A stretch of 64,000 nucleotides of DNA from Croceivirga sp. (GTDB lineage Bacteria; Bacteroidota; Bacteroidia; Flavobacteriales; Flavobacteriaceae), in assembly GCA_028281025.1 (NCBI GenBank), contig JANQKR010000011.1, positions 186,001 through 250,000 of the forward strand, read 5' to 3'. The translations under genes and the position numbers were made by a program. Of this stretch, positions 33,588 through 42,069 are shown piece by piece. How positions within the stretch are numbered: position 1 is the first letter of the stretch; every line of letters begins with the position of its first letter. Under the pieces are notes generated by a model. That model worked only from the letters and a program-made list of their open reading frames with translations, was not told where the DNA came from and searched no databases.

Positions 33588-33869
33588 ATGAAAGCCATAT
33601 GGAATGGACAGATCATTGCAGAAAGCAATGACACCAAAGTAATTGAAGGAAATCATTATTTCCCCCCCAACAGTATTAGTTCGGAGTTTTTTAAACCTAG
33701 TGATACCCACACCACTTGCCCCTGGAAGGGGGTCGCTTCCTACTACACTTTGGAAGTGGACGGAAAGCAAAATGCCGATGCTGCCTGGTACTATCCGGAG
33801 ACCAGCGAGCTTGCCAAGCAGATTAAGGGCTATGTAGCTTTTTGGAAAGGGGTCGCCATTGAAGAATGA
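33588..33869 (+). CDS. DUF427 domain protein
   Basis: The product has 93 residues and starts at ATG 33588, one base after the egtD stop; longer frames in this register run back into egtD. It is a complete single DUF427 domain: MKAIWNGQIIAES, the conserved HTTCPWKGVASYYTL core with a cysteine, DAAWYYPE and the C-terminal GYVAFWKGVAIEE. The biochemical role of DUF427 is not known to me. Its tight coupling to egtBD suggests a part in ergothioneine formation or use. Confidence 0.9.
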   Translation: MKAIWNGQIIAESNDTKVIEGNHYFPPNSISSEFFKPSDTHTTCPWKGVASYYTLEVDGKQNADAAWYYPETSELAKQIKGYVAFWKGVAIEE

Positions 33870-33890
33870 TCTTCAATGGCGAGTTTTGAA

Positions 33891-34187
33891 TTATACTTCC
33901 AGAACCGCATTTTCGGTCCCGGCATAATCGTTCCATTGGTAACGATCTGCCTCGCTGTCGTTCACATAGGCATCATCCACTAAATAACGGAATTCATAGG
34001 AGTTTTCCTTGGGAAGCTCAAAAGTCCCTTTGAACGTTCCGTTCTTTAGTTTTTTCAACATGCTCCCTTTTGGGTTCCAGTTGTTGAAATCGCCAACTAC
34101 GGCTACTGTATCTGCATCTTTTGCCGGAACACTAAAAGTCACCTTGCAAACTGGTTTGCTTTTTAGATATTGTTTTTTAATTGCCAT
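33891..34187 (-). CDS. Stand-alone CBM48/isoamylase N-terminal-like protein
   Basis: This 98-residue single early-set (E-set) domain resembles the glycogen-binding N-domain of branching enzymes and AMPK-beta: VAVVGDFNNWNPKGSMLKKLKNG near 29 and EFRYLVDDAYVNDSEADRY near 65. It has no catalytic domain and no signal peptide. Such small cytoplasmic proteins are frequent in Bacteroidota. A glucan-binding or sensor role is inferred from the fold only. It is convergent with the DUF427 gene and has its own upstream spacer of 161 bp. Confidence 0.88.
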   Translation of the reverse strand: MAIKKQYLKSKPVCKVTFSVPAKDADTVAVVGDFNNWNPKGSMLKKLKNGTFKGTFELPKENSYEFRYLVDDAYVNDSEADRYQWNDYAGTENAVLEV

Positions 34188-34348
34188 GGTAAATACTGTT
34201 TATTATTGAATTAAAGGACAAAGCAAATCATAAAACTATTAGCTGTCAATAGGTTACGTTCGATTTATCATTTTAATAAAATATGGTTCAACTAAGCTTG
34301 ACTTTTTCAAAAAAGTAAGGCCAATTCATTTCTAATGACAAAAAGAAG

Positions 34349-35434
34349 CTATTTTTTAAGAATTTCCAGAATGGCCTCCACTTCGCTGATGGTATTATAA
34401 AAGTGAAAACTCAACCGGATTCCATCACCACGGCGTGCACATACGATAGTATTCTTCACTAAATCATCATAACCATCTTTCTTCTGGACATTAAAAATGG
34501 TACCCCAGGGGCCCCTATGGGCCACGACATCATCCAAAAGCCCATGGGAAACCAAATTATCCTTTGCAAATTTTACCAGTTTTTGATTGTGCTCCCCTAT
34601 GGCGTCCAATCCAATATCCATCAGAAATCTCATGGAAAAATCGAGGCTTCCAAAACTCAGGGAATCCAGATGCCCCGGTTCCAAGTGCTTACAAAATTCC
34701 CTACCGTCCTTTTGATGTTTTGAGTTTCTTCCCGAACCATATCCTGCGCTCCTTAATCTGAACCGATCCTGAATTTCCGGCTTCACCAGAAAAAACCCAT
34801 TACCATATCCGGAAAGTAACCACTTATAACCACTGGAACCCAGCACATCAATTCCCGATGTGGAAAAATCAAAATATTCCGTCCCACAGAACTGGGTGCC
34901 GTCCACTATGATCAACAAATGGGGAAAGTCCGCTTTAAGTTGCTTTAAAAAATCGAAATCGATTCTAAATCCATTCAACCATTGAACAGCACTACAGGCA
35001 AAAACGGTAATGTTCCTGTCTTTGACCTCCATATAGATCCGTTCTTCCAAATCTTTCCCAATTTCAAGATATACAATGGAAAAATCCCGACTTTCAAACG
35101 GCCAATTTAAAGAAGGATAATCCCCTTTTAACAAGAGAATTTTCTCAGAATTCGCCAACCCTTCCAATAACAGGTTCAGGCCTTGGCTAAAACTTGGCAC
35201 CAATGCGACGTTTTCATCCATGAAATTGAAAAATCGGGCAACCGTAAGCCTTGTGGCAGCCAATAATTTATCGCTTCCCATCTTGGCCCCACTTCCACCG
35301 ATCAAAAAATCCAGATCATGTTCCTGTCGCCATTCCAACAAATCCTCGCTCAACAATCCCGAAGTCGCCGTATTTACGTAAATGCCCTGCCTAAGGACAG
35401 GGAATTTTTTTCTCACATTTGGTGAAATGCCCAT
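34349..35434 (-). CDS. Class V aminotransferase-fold PLP enzyme
   Basis: The product has 361 residues with the cysteine-desulfurase-like class V fold: YVNTATSGLLS near 19, an IVDGTQFCGTEYFD cofactor-binding segment near 184, and the PLP lysine in LGSSGYKWLLSGYG near 210. The C-terminal GIRLSFHFYNT is usual for class V. Specificity is unknown. EgtE, the C-S lyase finishing ergothioneine synthesis in mycobacteria, belongs to this fold, and this gene lies 480 bp past the egtBD-DUF427 unit on the opposite strand. It is therefore a candidate for that step; kynureninase- or desulfurase-like activity is also possible. Confidence 0.85.
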   Translation of the reverse strand: MGISPNVRKKFPVLRQGIYVNTATSGLLSEDLLEWRQEHDLDFLIGGSGAKMGSDKLLAATRLTVARFFNFMDENVALVPSFSQGLNLLLEGLANSEKILLLKGDYPSLNWPFESRDFSIVYLEIGKDLEERIYMEVKDRNITVFACSAVQWLNGFRIDFDFLKQLKADFPHLLIIVDGTQFCGTEYFDFSTSGIDVLGSSGYKWLLSGYGNGFFLVKPEIQDRFRLRSAGYGSGRNSKHQKDGREFCKHLEPGHLDSLSFGSLDFSMRFLMDIGLDAIGEHNQKLVKFAKDNLVSHGLLDDVVAHRGPWGTIFNVQKKDGYDDLVKNTIVCARRGDGIRLSFHFYNTISEVEAILEILKK

Positions 35435-35446
35435 TGCCTATCTTTG
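35418..35446 (+). promoter_or_regulatory. Promoter of the 2TM-folA unit
   Basis: TTTG (35418-35421), 17 bp and TATCTTTG (35439-35446) match the Bacteroidota consensus fully and lie partly inside the start of the divergent gene. A mirrored TATCTTTA on the minus strand (35458-35451) faces it, so the two -7 boxes form an imperfect inverted repeat (35435-35463). Confidence 0.75.
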
Positions 35447-35462
35447 TCGCTAAAGATAGCCA

Positions 35463-35852
35463 ATGATGTTCTCAAAAAAGAAGGAGGGTTCCCAAATAGA
35501 GCTTGAGCAACATGAACTGTTGGAAAATGCCCAAAGGCGTATCAAACAAAAAAAACGTCTGTTCAGTCATTTTGTGATTTTTTTGATAGGCAGCGTGTTT
35601 CTTGTTTTAATCAATAAAATCCTGAAATACGGCGAAGGTTATGATTGGTCCGTATGGGGCATGATCGCTTGGGCCTTTTTGTTTGCCATCCATGCTTTCA
35701 ACGTCTTTATCACCCATAAGTTCATGGGAAAGGAATGGGAACGCAAACAAAGGGAACAGTTGGTCAAAAAACAAAAGGAACGAATTGCCGCATTGCAAAA
35801 GGAAATAGAAACAGACTTTCCATTATCCCAAATCAATAAAAAAAAAGAGTGA
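35463..35852 (+). CDS. 2TM domain protein
   Basis: This 129-residue protein has a charged N-terminal helix, two transmembrane helices (about 36-56 and 68-90) separated by a short loop, and a basic C-terminal coiled stretch (KEWERKQREQLVKKQKERI). This is the 2TM family seen in Bacteroidota, sometimes attached to histidine kinases, here alone. Function is unknown. The folA GTG start overlaps its stop codon, so the two are translationally coupled. Confidence 0.85.
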   Translation: MMFSKKKEGSQIELEQHELLENAQRRIKQKKRLFSHFVIFLIGSVFLVLINKILKYGEGYDWSVWGMIAWAFLFAIHAFNVFITHKFMGKEWERKQREQLVKKQKERIAALQKEIETDFPLSQINKKKE

Positions 35853-36346
35853 ACGAACTCATTATCATTGCCGCAGCCGGAGAAAACAATGCCCTGGGCA
35901 TCAACAACGATTTACCATGGCATCTTCCCGATGATTTTAGACGTTTTAAACAATTGACCTCAGGTCATAAAATCATTATGGGCCGCAAGACGTTGGATAG
36001 TTTTCCAAAGCCGCTGCCCAATAGGGAACATATTGCGATAACGCGGGACAAAGCGTACCGGCCCAAATTTCCGTGTACTATCGTGAACTCCCTGGAGGAG
36101 GCCCTACAATTGATTGGCAAGGACTCCAAGGCATACATTATTGGTGGCGGGGAAATTTACCGGCAATCCATGGAGCATGCCACGCATATTGAGCTTACCC
36201 GAATTCACCACTCGTTCGAGGCAGATACCTTCTTTCCGGAAATTGATTTGAAGAAATGGAAACTGGTCAAAGAGGAACATCATACAAAAGATGAACGCCA
36301 CCAATTTAGTTTTACGTATCAGACCTTTGAACGGAACCCTAACTAA
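35849..36346 (+). CDS. folA: Dihydrofolate reductase
   Basis: This 165-residue DHFR reduces dihydrofolate with NADPH. Landmarks are GINNDLPWHLPDDFRRFK near 18 (catalytic Asp in PDDF), KIIMGRKTLDSFPKPLPNR near 41, and YIIGGGEIYRQ near 95. The start is GTG at 35849, overlapping the stop of the 2TM gene (GTGA). Its stop overlaps the murI stop by four bases on the other strand with no terminator between. It regenerates folate consumed by thyA. Confidence 0.97.
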   Translation: MNELIIIAAAGENNALGINNDLPWHLPDDFRRFKQLTSGHKIIMGRKTLDSFPKPLPNREHIAITRDKAYRPKFPCTIVNSLEEALQLIGKDSKAYIIGGGEIYRQSMEHATHIELTRIHHSFEADTFFPEIDLKKWKLVKEEHHTKDERHQFSFTYQTFERNPN

Positions 36347-37122
36347 AAATCCAGGATGGAAACAAAGGTGTTCCCTTGATCAACAAAAGATCTAAGTACT
36401 TCTGGATCCATATTGATATGGAAAAGGTGTTTAGGCTCCTTTTGTACGGTATTCAACATCCGCGTACGTTCCAAAACTGCTTTGGTCTGTTTGGCAACGG
36501 CAAATCCGGAATCTATAATTTGTACGTTTTCGGGTAAGATCCTTTTTAAAACAGGAACGAGATAGGGATAATGGGTACATCCCAAAACAAGGCAGTCAAT
36601 GTCCTGTTCCAACATTGGAGTGATGTATTTTCCCAATAAAAGTGCTGTTTCCCTGGAATTCACTTTTCCCTTTTCAATAAGTTCCACCAAACCTTTTCCT
36701 TCTTGCTCCACAATTTGTATCCCGGACGCATGTATTTTGGCCGTATTGTGGAACAACGTACTGGACAACGTCCCTTTAGTGGCCAAAACACCAACTTTTT
36801 TGGTTTTGGTCCGCAATGCTGCGGGCTTTATGGCAGGTTCTATTCCAATAAAGGGTACCGAATAGTTTTTTCTTAAGAAGTGTATCGCGTTGGTTGTGGC
36901 CGTATTGCAGGCCACTACAATGAGTTTGCATTCTTTCTTGAGCAGAAGGTCTACGTTCTTAATACTCAATTGCAGGATGTCTTCCTCCGATTTTTCCCCG
37001 TAGGGTGCATTCTTGCTATCAGCAAGATAGATGGTGTTTTCGAAAGGCAAAAGCTTTGTAATTTCCTTCCAAATGGAGGTACCTCCAATTCCCGAATCGA
37101 AAACCCCTATTGGTCCTTGCAT
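36343..37122 (-). CDS. murI: Glutamate racemase
   Basis: This 259-residue enzyme makes D-glutamate for peptidoglycan. The two catalytic cysteines are Cys72 in VVACNTATTNAI and Cys182 in VLGCTHYPYL. The N-terminal GVFDSGIGG is at 7-14. Length is normal. It lies downstream of the ompH genes on the same strand but behind a strong terminator (37138-37176), so it probably has its own promoter. Confidence 0.97.
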   Translation of the reverse strand: MQGPIGVFDSGIGGTSIWKEITKLLPFENTIYLADSKNAPYGEKSEEDILQLSIKNVDLLLKKECKLIVVACNTATTNAIHFLRKNYSVPFIGIEPAIKPAALRTKTKKVGVLATKGTLSSTLFHNTAKIHASGIQIVEQEGKGLVELIEKGKVNSRETALLLGKYITPMLEQDIDCLVLGCTHYPYLVPVLKRILPENVQIIDSGFAVAKQTKAVLERTRMLNTVQKEPKHLFHINMDPEVLRSFVDQGNTFVSILDF

Positions 37123-37137
37123 AAATCCGCAACTAAA

Positions 37138-37176
37138 AAAACCGTCGGACTTTAACTAACAAGCACCGACGGTTTT
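37138..37176 (-). terminator. Terminator after the ompH pair
   Basis: An 11-bp stem AAAACCGTCGG (37138-37148) / CCGACGGTTTT (37166-37176) ends in an A-tract on the plus strand, that is a T-tract on the minus strand. It lies 22 bp after the ompH stop. Confidence 0.88.
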
Positions 37177-37198
37177 AAATTCTTTTTCAACTTAAGTA

Positions 37199-37705
37199 TT
37201 AGAAACCGAGTTCTTGTTTTACCTCCGGAAGCAGATCCTTTCCTTTGGCCACGATCAAGCCACCCCCTTGTGAGGCATCTATTACATAGTCAAAACCTTG
37301 GGCAGCCGCCACCTTTTCAATGGCCACCTTTGCTTTTTCCGTAATGGGCGCAAAGAGTTCTGCCTGCTTCTTTTGCATTTCCTGCATGGCAGATGCCTCC
37401 GCTTCCTGAATATTTCTCTCAAAACCTTGTAGTTCGAGCGCACGCTTTTCATTTTCTTCCTTTGAGATGGAAGAAGCCTCGTTCTGATATTGCGTCAACT
37501 TATTTTTTAGCTCGGTCATTGAGCTTTCCAAATCTGCGCGATATGTTTCCTGCAACTTTTTTAGTTCTGCCTGGGCGGATTTCATCTCTGGCATTGCTCC
37601 CAGTAACTCCTGCACATTAATATGGGCTACCTTACTTTGTGCATTTACAAATCCGGTTGTCGCTATCAACACCACCGCAACAACCAACTTCCTTACATTT
37701 TTCAT
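37199..37705 (-). CDS. OmpH/Skp family periplasmic chaperone (1)
   Basis: The product has 168 residues; the start at 37705 (MKNVRKLVVAVVL) gives a clean signal peptide ending FVNAQ. A long coiled-coil (about 45-120, rich in E, K, Q and A) is framed by a small beta body (VAHINVQELLGAMPEM and FDYVIDASQGGGLIVAKG). Skp-type proteins trimerise and hold unfolded outer-membrane proteins. It is the last gene of the bamA cluster, 45 bp after a second ompH, and ends at a terminator. Confidence 0.92.
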   Translation of the reverse strand: MKNVRKLVVAVVLIATTGFVNAQSKVAHINVQELLGAMPEMKSAQAELKKLQETYRADLESSMTELKNKLTQYQNEASSISKEENEKRALELQGFERNIQEAEASAMQEMQKKQAELFAPITEKAKVAIEKVAAAQGFDYVIDASQGGGLIVAKGKDLLPEVKQELGF

Positions 37706-37749
37706 AATTCCTAATAGTTTAATTTGAGTATACAATTTTAGTGTTCAGT

Positions 37750-38589
37750 TTATCCTTGATTTGTTGAATCCTTCTGTTGTTCCTTATTTCGTTCTTCCAG
37801 TTTTGCTTTTCGTTTAGCCTCCCGTTCTTCCAATAATTTCTTTCTTCGTTCCTCGTAGGCCTTTTTCCGTTCTTCACGCAGGCGTAATTGCTCTGCCCTC
37901 CTATCTTCAGCGGCCTTGGTCTTGGACTCCTTATCTGCTTTGGCCTTTTCCTGTCTTTCTTTTAGTGCCTCACTTATTTCCTTATCCGCCTGGGCCTCTT
38001 CTTCCTGAAACTCCTTTAACCTATTTTTTTCCTTCTCCGCCCTATTGGATTTGCTTATTCTTCTTGTGCGCCCTATTTCCCTTAAAACCAAGTCACTGAT
38101 ATCGTGCCTTTTTTCGGAGTACAACATTACGACATCTGCGGATTTATCAAAAATAAAATCGTACCTTTTATTTTTGCCGATTTTCTGTACCTCAACAAAA
38201 ACTTGATCCTGTATAGGCTGTACCAACAACTTTTTTTGTAGCACCAGGTCTCCCTGTGGACCAAATCGGTCTTGTTGATAGTTCAACGCCTCGGTCTCCA
38301 ATAGTTGGATCTCTTCTTCCCGTTCGGCAATCAGTTCATCCGTTAGCAGCACTTTTTCTGCCGCAAGGTCTTTCTTCATTTGTTCAATTTTGCCCAACTG
38401 CAATTCCACCTCCTGTTTCCACTTAGCCGCCTTTGCACTTAATTGTTCCGTAGCATCACGGTATTCCTCAACATTTTCAAGGATGTATTCCATATCCACA
38501 TATCCAATCCTAACCCCTACGGCACGTTGTGCAAAAGAACTTATGGCAACTAAGAAGAGACTTATAAAAAAGAACGTTTTTGTCTTCAT
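37750..38589 (-). CDS. OmpH/Skp family protein with long charged tail (2)
   Basis: The product has 279 residues. The signal peptide (LFLVAISSFAQ) is followed by a Skp-like body (RIGYVDMEYILENVEEYRD near 27, YDFIFDKSADVVMLYSEKRHD near 145) with a coiled-coil insertion. A tail of about 110 residues follows, almost entirely K, E, R, A and Q, predicted as a long helix. The tail is longer than in typical Skp. It lies directly downstream of bamA, in keeping with a chaperone role in outer-membrane protein insertion. Confidence 0.9.
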   Translation of the reverse strand: MKTKTFFFISLFLVAISSFAQRAVGVRIGYVDMEYILENVEEYRDATEQLSAKAAKWKQEVELQLGKIEQMKKDLAAEKVLLTDELIAEREEEIQLLETEALNYQQDRFGPQGDLVLQKKLLVQPIQDQVFVEVQKIGKNKRYDFIFDKSADVVMLYSEKRHDISDLVLREIGRTRRISKSNRAEKEKNRLKEFQEEEAQADKEISEALKERQEKAKADKESKTKAAEDRRAEQLRLREERKKAYEERRKKLLEEREAKRKAKLEERNKEQQKDSTNQG

Positions 38590-38693
38590 TGTTGAATCCG
38601 ATTTTTTACATAGAAAATATCATGCCAAAATATTTAAATATTTTAAAATGAATGCTTTAGCGCTTTTAAATATGGCCGAATTTTCCAATTTTG

Positions 38694-41342
38694 TTAAAAC
38701 TGTTGACCAATAATGAAGTGGGTTTGCCATCCACTTGGGCCGTTGCCTACGGATTGTGGGCGAAGGTCTTCGTCGAAGCCGTATCCAAAATCTATCCCCA
38801 AGAGTCCAAAGGCTGGCATAAAAATTCGTAGCCCCACTCCAGCCGATCTCTTTAACTGAAACGGATTAAAGTCATTAAAATTATTCCAAGCGTTACCTGC
38901 TTCCAAAAAAGATTGTACATAAATGGAAGCAGAAGGCTTTAGTGTAAGGGGATATCTGAGTTCCATAGTATACTTATTGTAGATGGTACCACCATCCTGC
39001 TCTTGTCCACCTGTAATGGGATTAATGCTTACAGGGGTAATGGAACTGTTCTCATAGCCGCGTAATTGTATGATTTCCCTTCCGTCCAGGGTAAAATTTC
39101 CAAGTCCATCACCCCCTACAAAAAACCGCTCAAAGGGAACGTTGCCAATATCGTTGTTGAACGCCCCTAAGAAGCCAAACTCGGCATTGGTCCTTAAAAC
39201 CAATTTATCCACCAAGCGGGTGTACCAATCCCCCCTGAACTTGATCTTGAAAAACTCCAACCATTTAAACCGCTCTTCTTCCAAACGTTCCAATTGATCG
39301 CTCAAGGCGGGGGCTGCTGGGTCATTTGGGCCAATTTCCAATAATTCCAGCGTTATTTCCTCTATTTCCTCTCGGATGGCCTTAAAATCCTTACCGCTCC
39401 AAAGGGAGAATGGCGGGGTAAGCCTTGCGGTAAGCTCAAAGTTGGAACCGGTCAATGGAAAAATCCTACTTGGTCCCTGCGAACTTCTGGCAATACCTAG
39501 GGTATAGGTCAAGGAATTGGAACTACCGTTCCCAAAATTGAACAGTCCCCTATTGAAATCATTAAAATCATACAGCTGATAATTCACGGAATGGGAGATG
39601 GTAAAAAAGTCGTCTGGCCACTGCACCCGTTTTGCCAGTCCCATGGAAACCCCGGTTATGGAAAAACTCCGGTCCCTATCTATATCCAACCGACCCCGGT
39701 TATCAAATCTGGTATCGAATTGCTGTGTTCTTGAAAAGGAAAGGTTAAAGCGAACCGGTTTTCGACCACCCAGCCATGGTTCGGCAAAGTTAAGACTGTA
39801 TACCCTAAAGGATCTACTGGCCTGTAACCTAAGGGCAAAAGTTTGGCCATCCCCCATGGGCACGGGCTTGTAGGCTTCCCCATTGAAAATGTTTTGAAAG
39901 GAAAAATTATTAAAGGACAGGCCCAATGTCCCTATAAAACCGCCACCCCCAAAACCTCCTTGGAGTTCAATTTGACTGGAACCTGCTTCCACTAAACTAT
40001 ATTTTAGGTCTACAGTTCCAGAATTCGGATCCGGATTTTGAATGTCGGGAACGATTTGTTCCGCGTCAAAGAATCCCAATTGGCCCAATTCACGTACACT
40101 TCTTATGATATTGTCCTTGCTGTATCGTTGTCCGGGCCTGGTGCGGAGTTCACGAAAAATGACATGATCATTGGTTTTGTCATTTCCTGTAACCGTCACA
40201 TGGTTCAAAAAGGTTTCCTTTCCCTCAATGATCCGTATTTCAAAATTTATGGTGTCATTTACTGCAGAAACCTCCACCGGATTAATGCTTGAGAAGAGAT
40301 ACCCATTGTTTTGGTATAAATTGGTTAAATCCTCCCCATCCGGTTTTGAGTCATCCGCAATTCGTTCCTTCAAAAGCACCCCATTGTACACATCGCCTTT
40401 CTTTATTCCCAATACTTGGGCCAATTGCCGATCGGTATACACTGAATTACCTACAAAATCAACATTCCCAAAATAATAGCGGTCCCCTTCTTCCACCCCT
40501 ATTTTTAAGGCAATATTGTTTTCATCCAGTTTAATAAAGGTATCGGAAACCACCCTGGCATCCCTGTAACCCCTTTCGGCATACGCATCCACCAAATTAT
40601 CCAAGCCTTCTTTGTATTCTTCTTCCGTGTATTTAGAGCGTTGCCAAAAGGCCCCGAGTTTTTTCTTTCGGATCTTGGCTTTACCCAAAGCCTTGCGCAG
40701 TCTTTTGTTGGAAACCTTTTCATTTCCTTCAAATTCTATGCTTTTAATTTTGACCTTGTCCCCTTTTTTAACGTTAACCACCATGCTTTCGCTATTGGTG
40801 CCAACGGTATCCTTTGCCGTGGCAATGGTTACATTTGCATTAAGAAAGCCCTGTTTTTTATACTTATTTTCAAGGTAGTTTTTGGTATTTGCGATAAGGC
40901 TTTCGGTGATTTTCTTTCCTTTCTTCAAATCCGTATCATCAATAATACCCTGAACCTTTCGTTTTTTTACCCCGTAAACCGTAACCCGGGAAAGTGTTGG
41001 CCGCTCTTTTATGCGCAATTCAAGGAAAACCTTATCGTCTTCAACCGCGTAAAAGAAGTCCAATTCACTAAAGAGTTCCAGCCCCCAAAGTTTTTTTATG
41101 ACACCACTGATCTCCTCCCCCGGAATGGTGATGGGTTGACCTATCCTAAGCCCGGTATACGTTTTTACGGTCTGTTCATTATAGCTTTGAAGCCCTGTAA
41201 CCTCCAACCCTCCAAGAATGTATTTCTTAGCAGCCTCAAGTGAGGTCTGTTGCGCTAAGGTCATCTGTGGGATTGCTAAAAAAAGAAGGAGAATTTTGCC
41301 GAGTAACGTAATTTTTTTTAACCCTCTAACCGAGTTGTTCAC
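38694..41342 (-). CDS. bamA: Outer-membrane protein assembly factor BamA
   Basis: The product has 882 residues starting at GTG 41342, which overlaps the last codons of uppS. This start gives a signal peptide (LLGKILLLFLAIPQMTLAQ); a longer frame running back to 41456 would lie inside uppS. Five POTRA domains (about 45-430) precede a 16-strand barrel ending in Phe (THFIIGQQF). An insertion rich in E and L (about residues 700-745) is in the barrel part, as in other Bacteroidota. BamA folds outer-membrane barrels. Two ompH chaperone genes follow in the same unit. Confidence 0.96.
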   Translation of the reverse strand: MNNSVRGLKKITLLGKILLLFLAIPQMTLAQQTSLEAAKKYILGGLEVTGLQSYNEQTVKTYTGLRIGQPITIPGEEISGVIKKLWGLELFSELDFFYAVEDDKVFLELRIKERPTLSRVTVYGVKKRKVQGIIDDTDLKKGKKITESLIANTKNYLENKYKKQGFLNANVTIATAKDTVGTNSESMVVNVKKGDKVKIKSIEFEGNEKVSNKRLRKALGKAKIRKKKLGAFWQRSKYTEEEYKEGLDNLVDAYAERGYRDARVVSDTFIKLDENNIALKIGVEEGDRYYFGNVDFVGNSVYTDRQLAQVLGIKKGDVYNGVLLKERIADDSKPDGEDLTNLYQNNGYLFSSINPVEVSAVNDTINFEIRIIEGKETFLNHVTVTGNDKTNDHVIFRELRTRPGQRYSKDNIIRSVRELGQLGFFDAEQIVPDIQNPDPNSGTVDLKYSLVEAGSSQIELQGGFGGGGFIGTLGLSFNNFSFQNIFNGEAYKPVPMGDGQTFALRLQASRSFRVYSLNFAEPWLGGRKPVRFNLSFSRTQQFDTRFDNRGRLDIDRDRSFSITGVSMGLAKRVQWPDDFFTISHSVNYQLYDFNDFNRGLFNFGNGSSNSLTYTLGIARSSQGPSRIFPLTGSNFELTARLTPPFSLWSGKDFKAIREEIEEITLELLEIGPNDPAAPALSDQLERLEEERFKWLEFFKIKFRGDWYTRLVDKLVLRTNAEFGFLGAFNNDIGNVPFERFFVGGDGLGNFTLDGREIIQLRGYENSSITPVSINPITGGQEQDGGTIYNKYTMELRYPLTLKPSASIYVQSFLEAGNAWNNFNDFNPFQLKRSAGVGLRIFMPAFGLLGIDFGYGFDEDLRPQSVGNGPSGWQTHFIIGQQF

Positions 41343-42066
41343 TAGTCTTTCCAAATCTTCGTTCTCTATTCTGGTAATTGATAATTGCATCAACCAAATG
41401 CTGCTCATTAAAATCGGGCCAAAATACGTCAATAAAATATAATTCGGCATATGCAATTTGCCAAAGTAGAAAATTGCTTATTCTGTGCTCGCCGCTTGTA
41501 CGAATAAGCAGGTCCACATCTGGCAGGTCATGCGTGTAAAGATGAGTATTAATAACGGTTTCGTCAATATCATCTTCTGAAATTATGTTATTTTTAACTT
41601 TGGCACTTATGGCCTTAACAGCCGATTTTAATTCTTCCCGAGAACCATAACTCAGGGCCAAAGTTAGGGTCAAGCCTTTGTTGTTTGACGTTTTTAAGAT
41701 GACTTCATTTAGCTCTTTGGCCACCTTCGAAGGAAGAAAATCCAAATTTCCGATGGCATTTAAACGAATGCTATTATCGTTGAGTGTTTTTAATTCTTTT
41801 CGAAGGGAAGCCACCAACAAACGCATCAGGGTCTGTACTTCAATTTTTGGTCGCTTCCAGTTTTCCGTGGAAAAGGCATAAAGGGTGAGGAAATCAATTT
41901 TGAGTTTTGCACAGTTCTCAACGGTTCTACGCACAGCTTCGACCCCATTCTCATGACCAAAAACCCTCATCTTACCGCGTTGCTTTGCCCATCTACCATT
42001 GCCATCCATTATAATGGCGATGTGCTTTGGTAAATTCTCTTCATTGATGTGGTCCAGATTGCTCAT
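41326..42066 (-). CDS. uppS: Isoprenyl transferase (undecaprenyl diphosphate synthase)
   Basis: This 246-residue cis-prenyltransferase makes the C55 lipid carrier. Catalytic Asp21 is in IIMDGNGRWAKQRG, and LYAFSTENWKRP is near 72. The C-terminal DLLIRTSGEHRISNFLLWQ and FIDVFWPDF are standard. It lies 3 bp downstream of the DUF6089 gene and overlaps the bamA start by 17 bp, so it is translationally linked to envelope assembly. Confidence 0.97.
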   Translation of the reverse strand: MSNLDHINEENLPKHIAIIMDGNGRWAKQRGKMRVFGHENGVEAVRRTVENCAKLKIDFLTLYAFSTENWKRPKIEVQTLMRLLVASLRKELKTLNDNSIRLNAIGNLDFLPSKVAKELNEVILKTSNNKGLTLTLALSYGSREELKSAVKAISAKVKNNIISEDDIDETVINTHLYTHDLPDVDLLIRTSGEHRISNFLLWQIAYAELYFIDVFWPDFNEQHLVDAIINYQNRERRFGKTSEQLG

Positions 42067-42069
42067 TTT

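Noticed and set aside
36343-36346. Overlap of folA and murI stop codons as evidence of a sequencing error
   Set aside because: Both proteins end at normal family lengths; a four-base convergent overlap is common and needs no correction.
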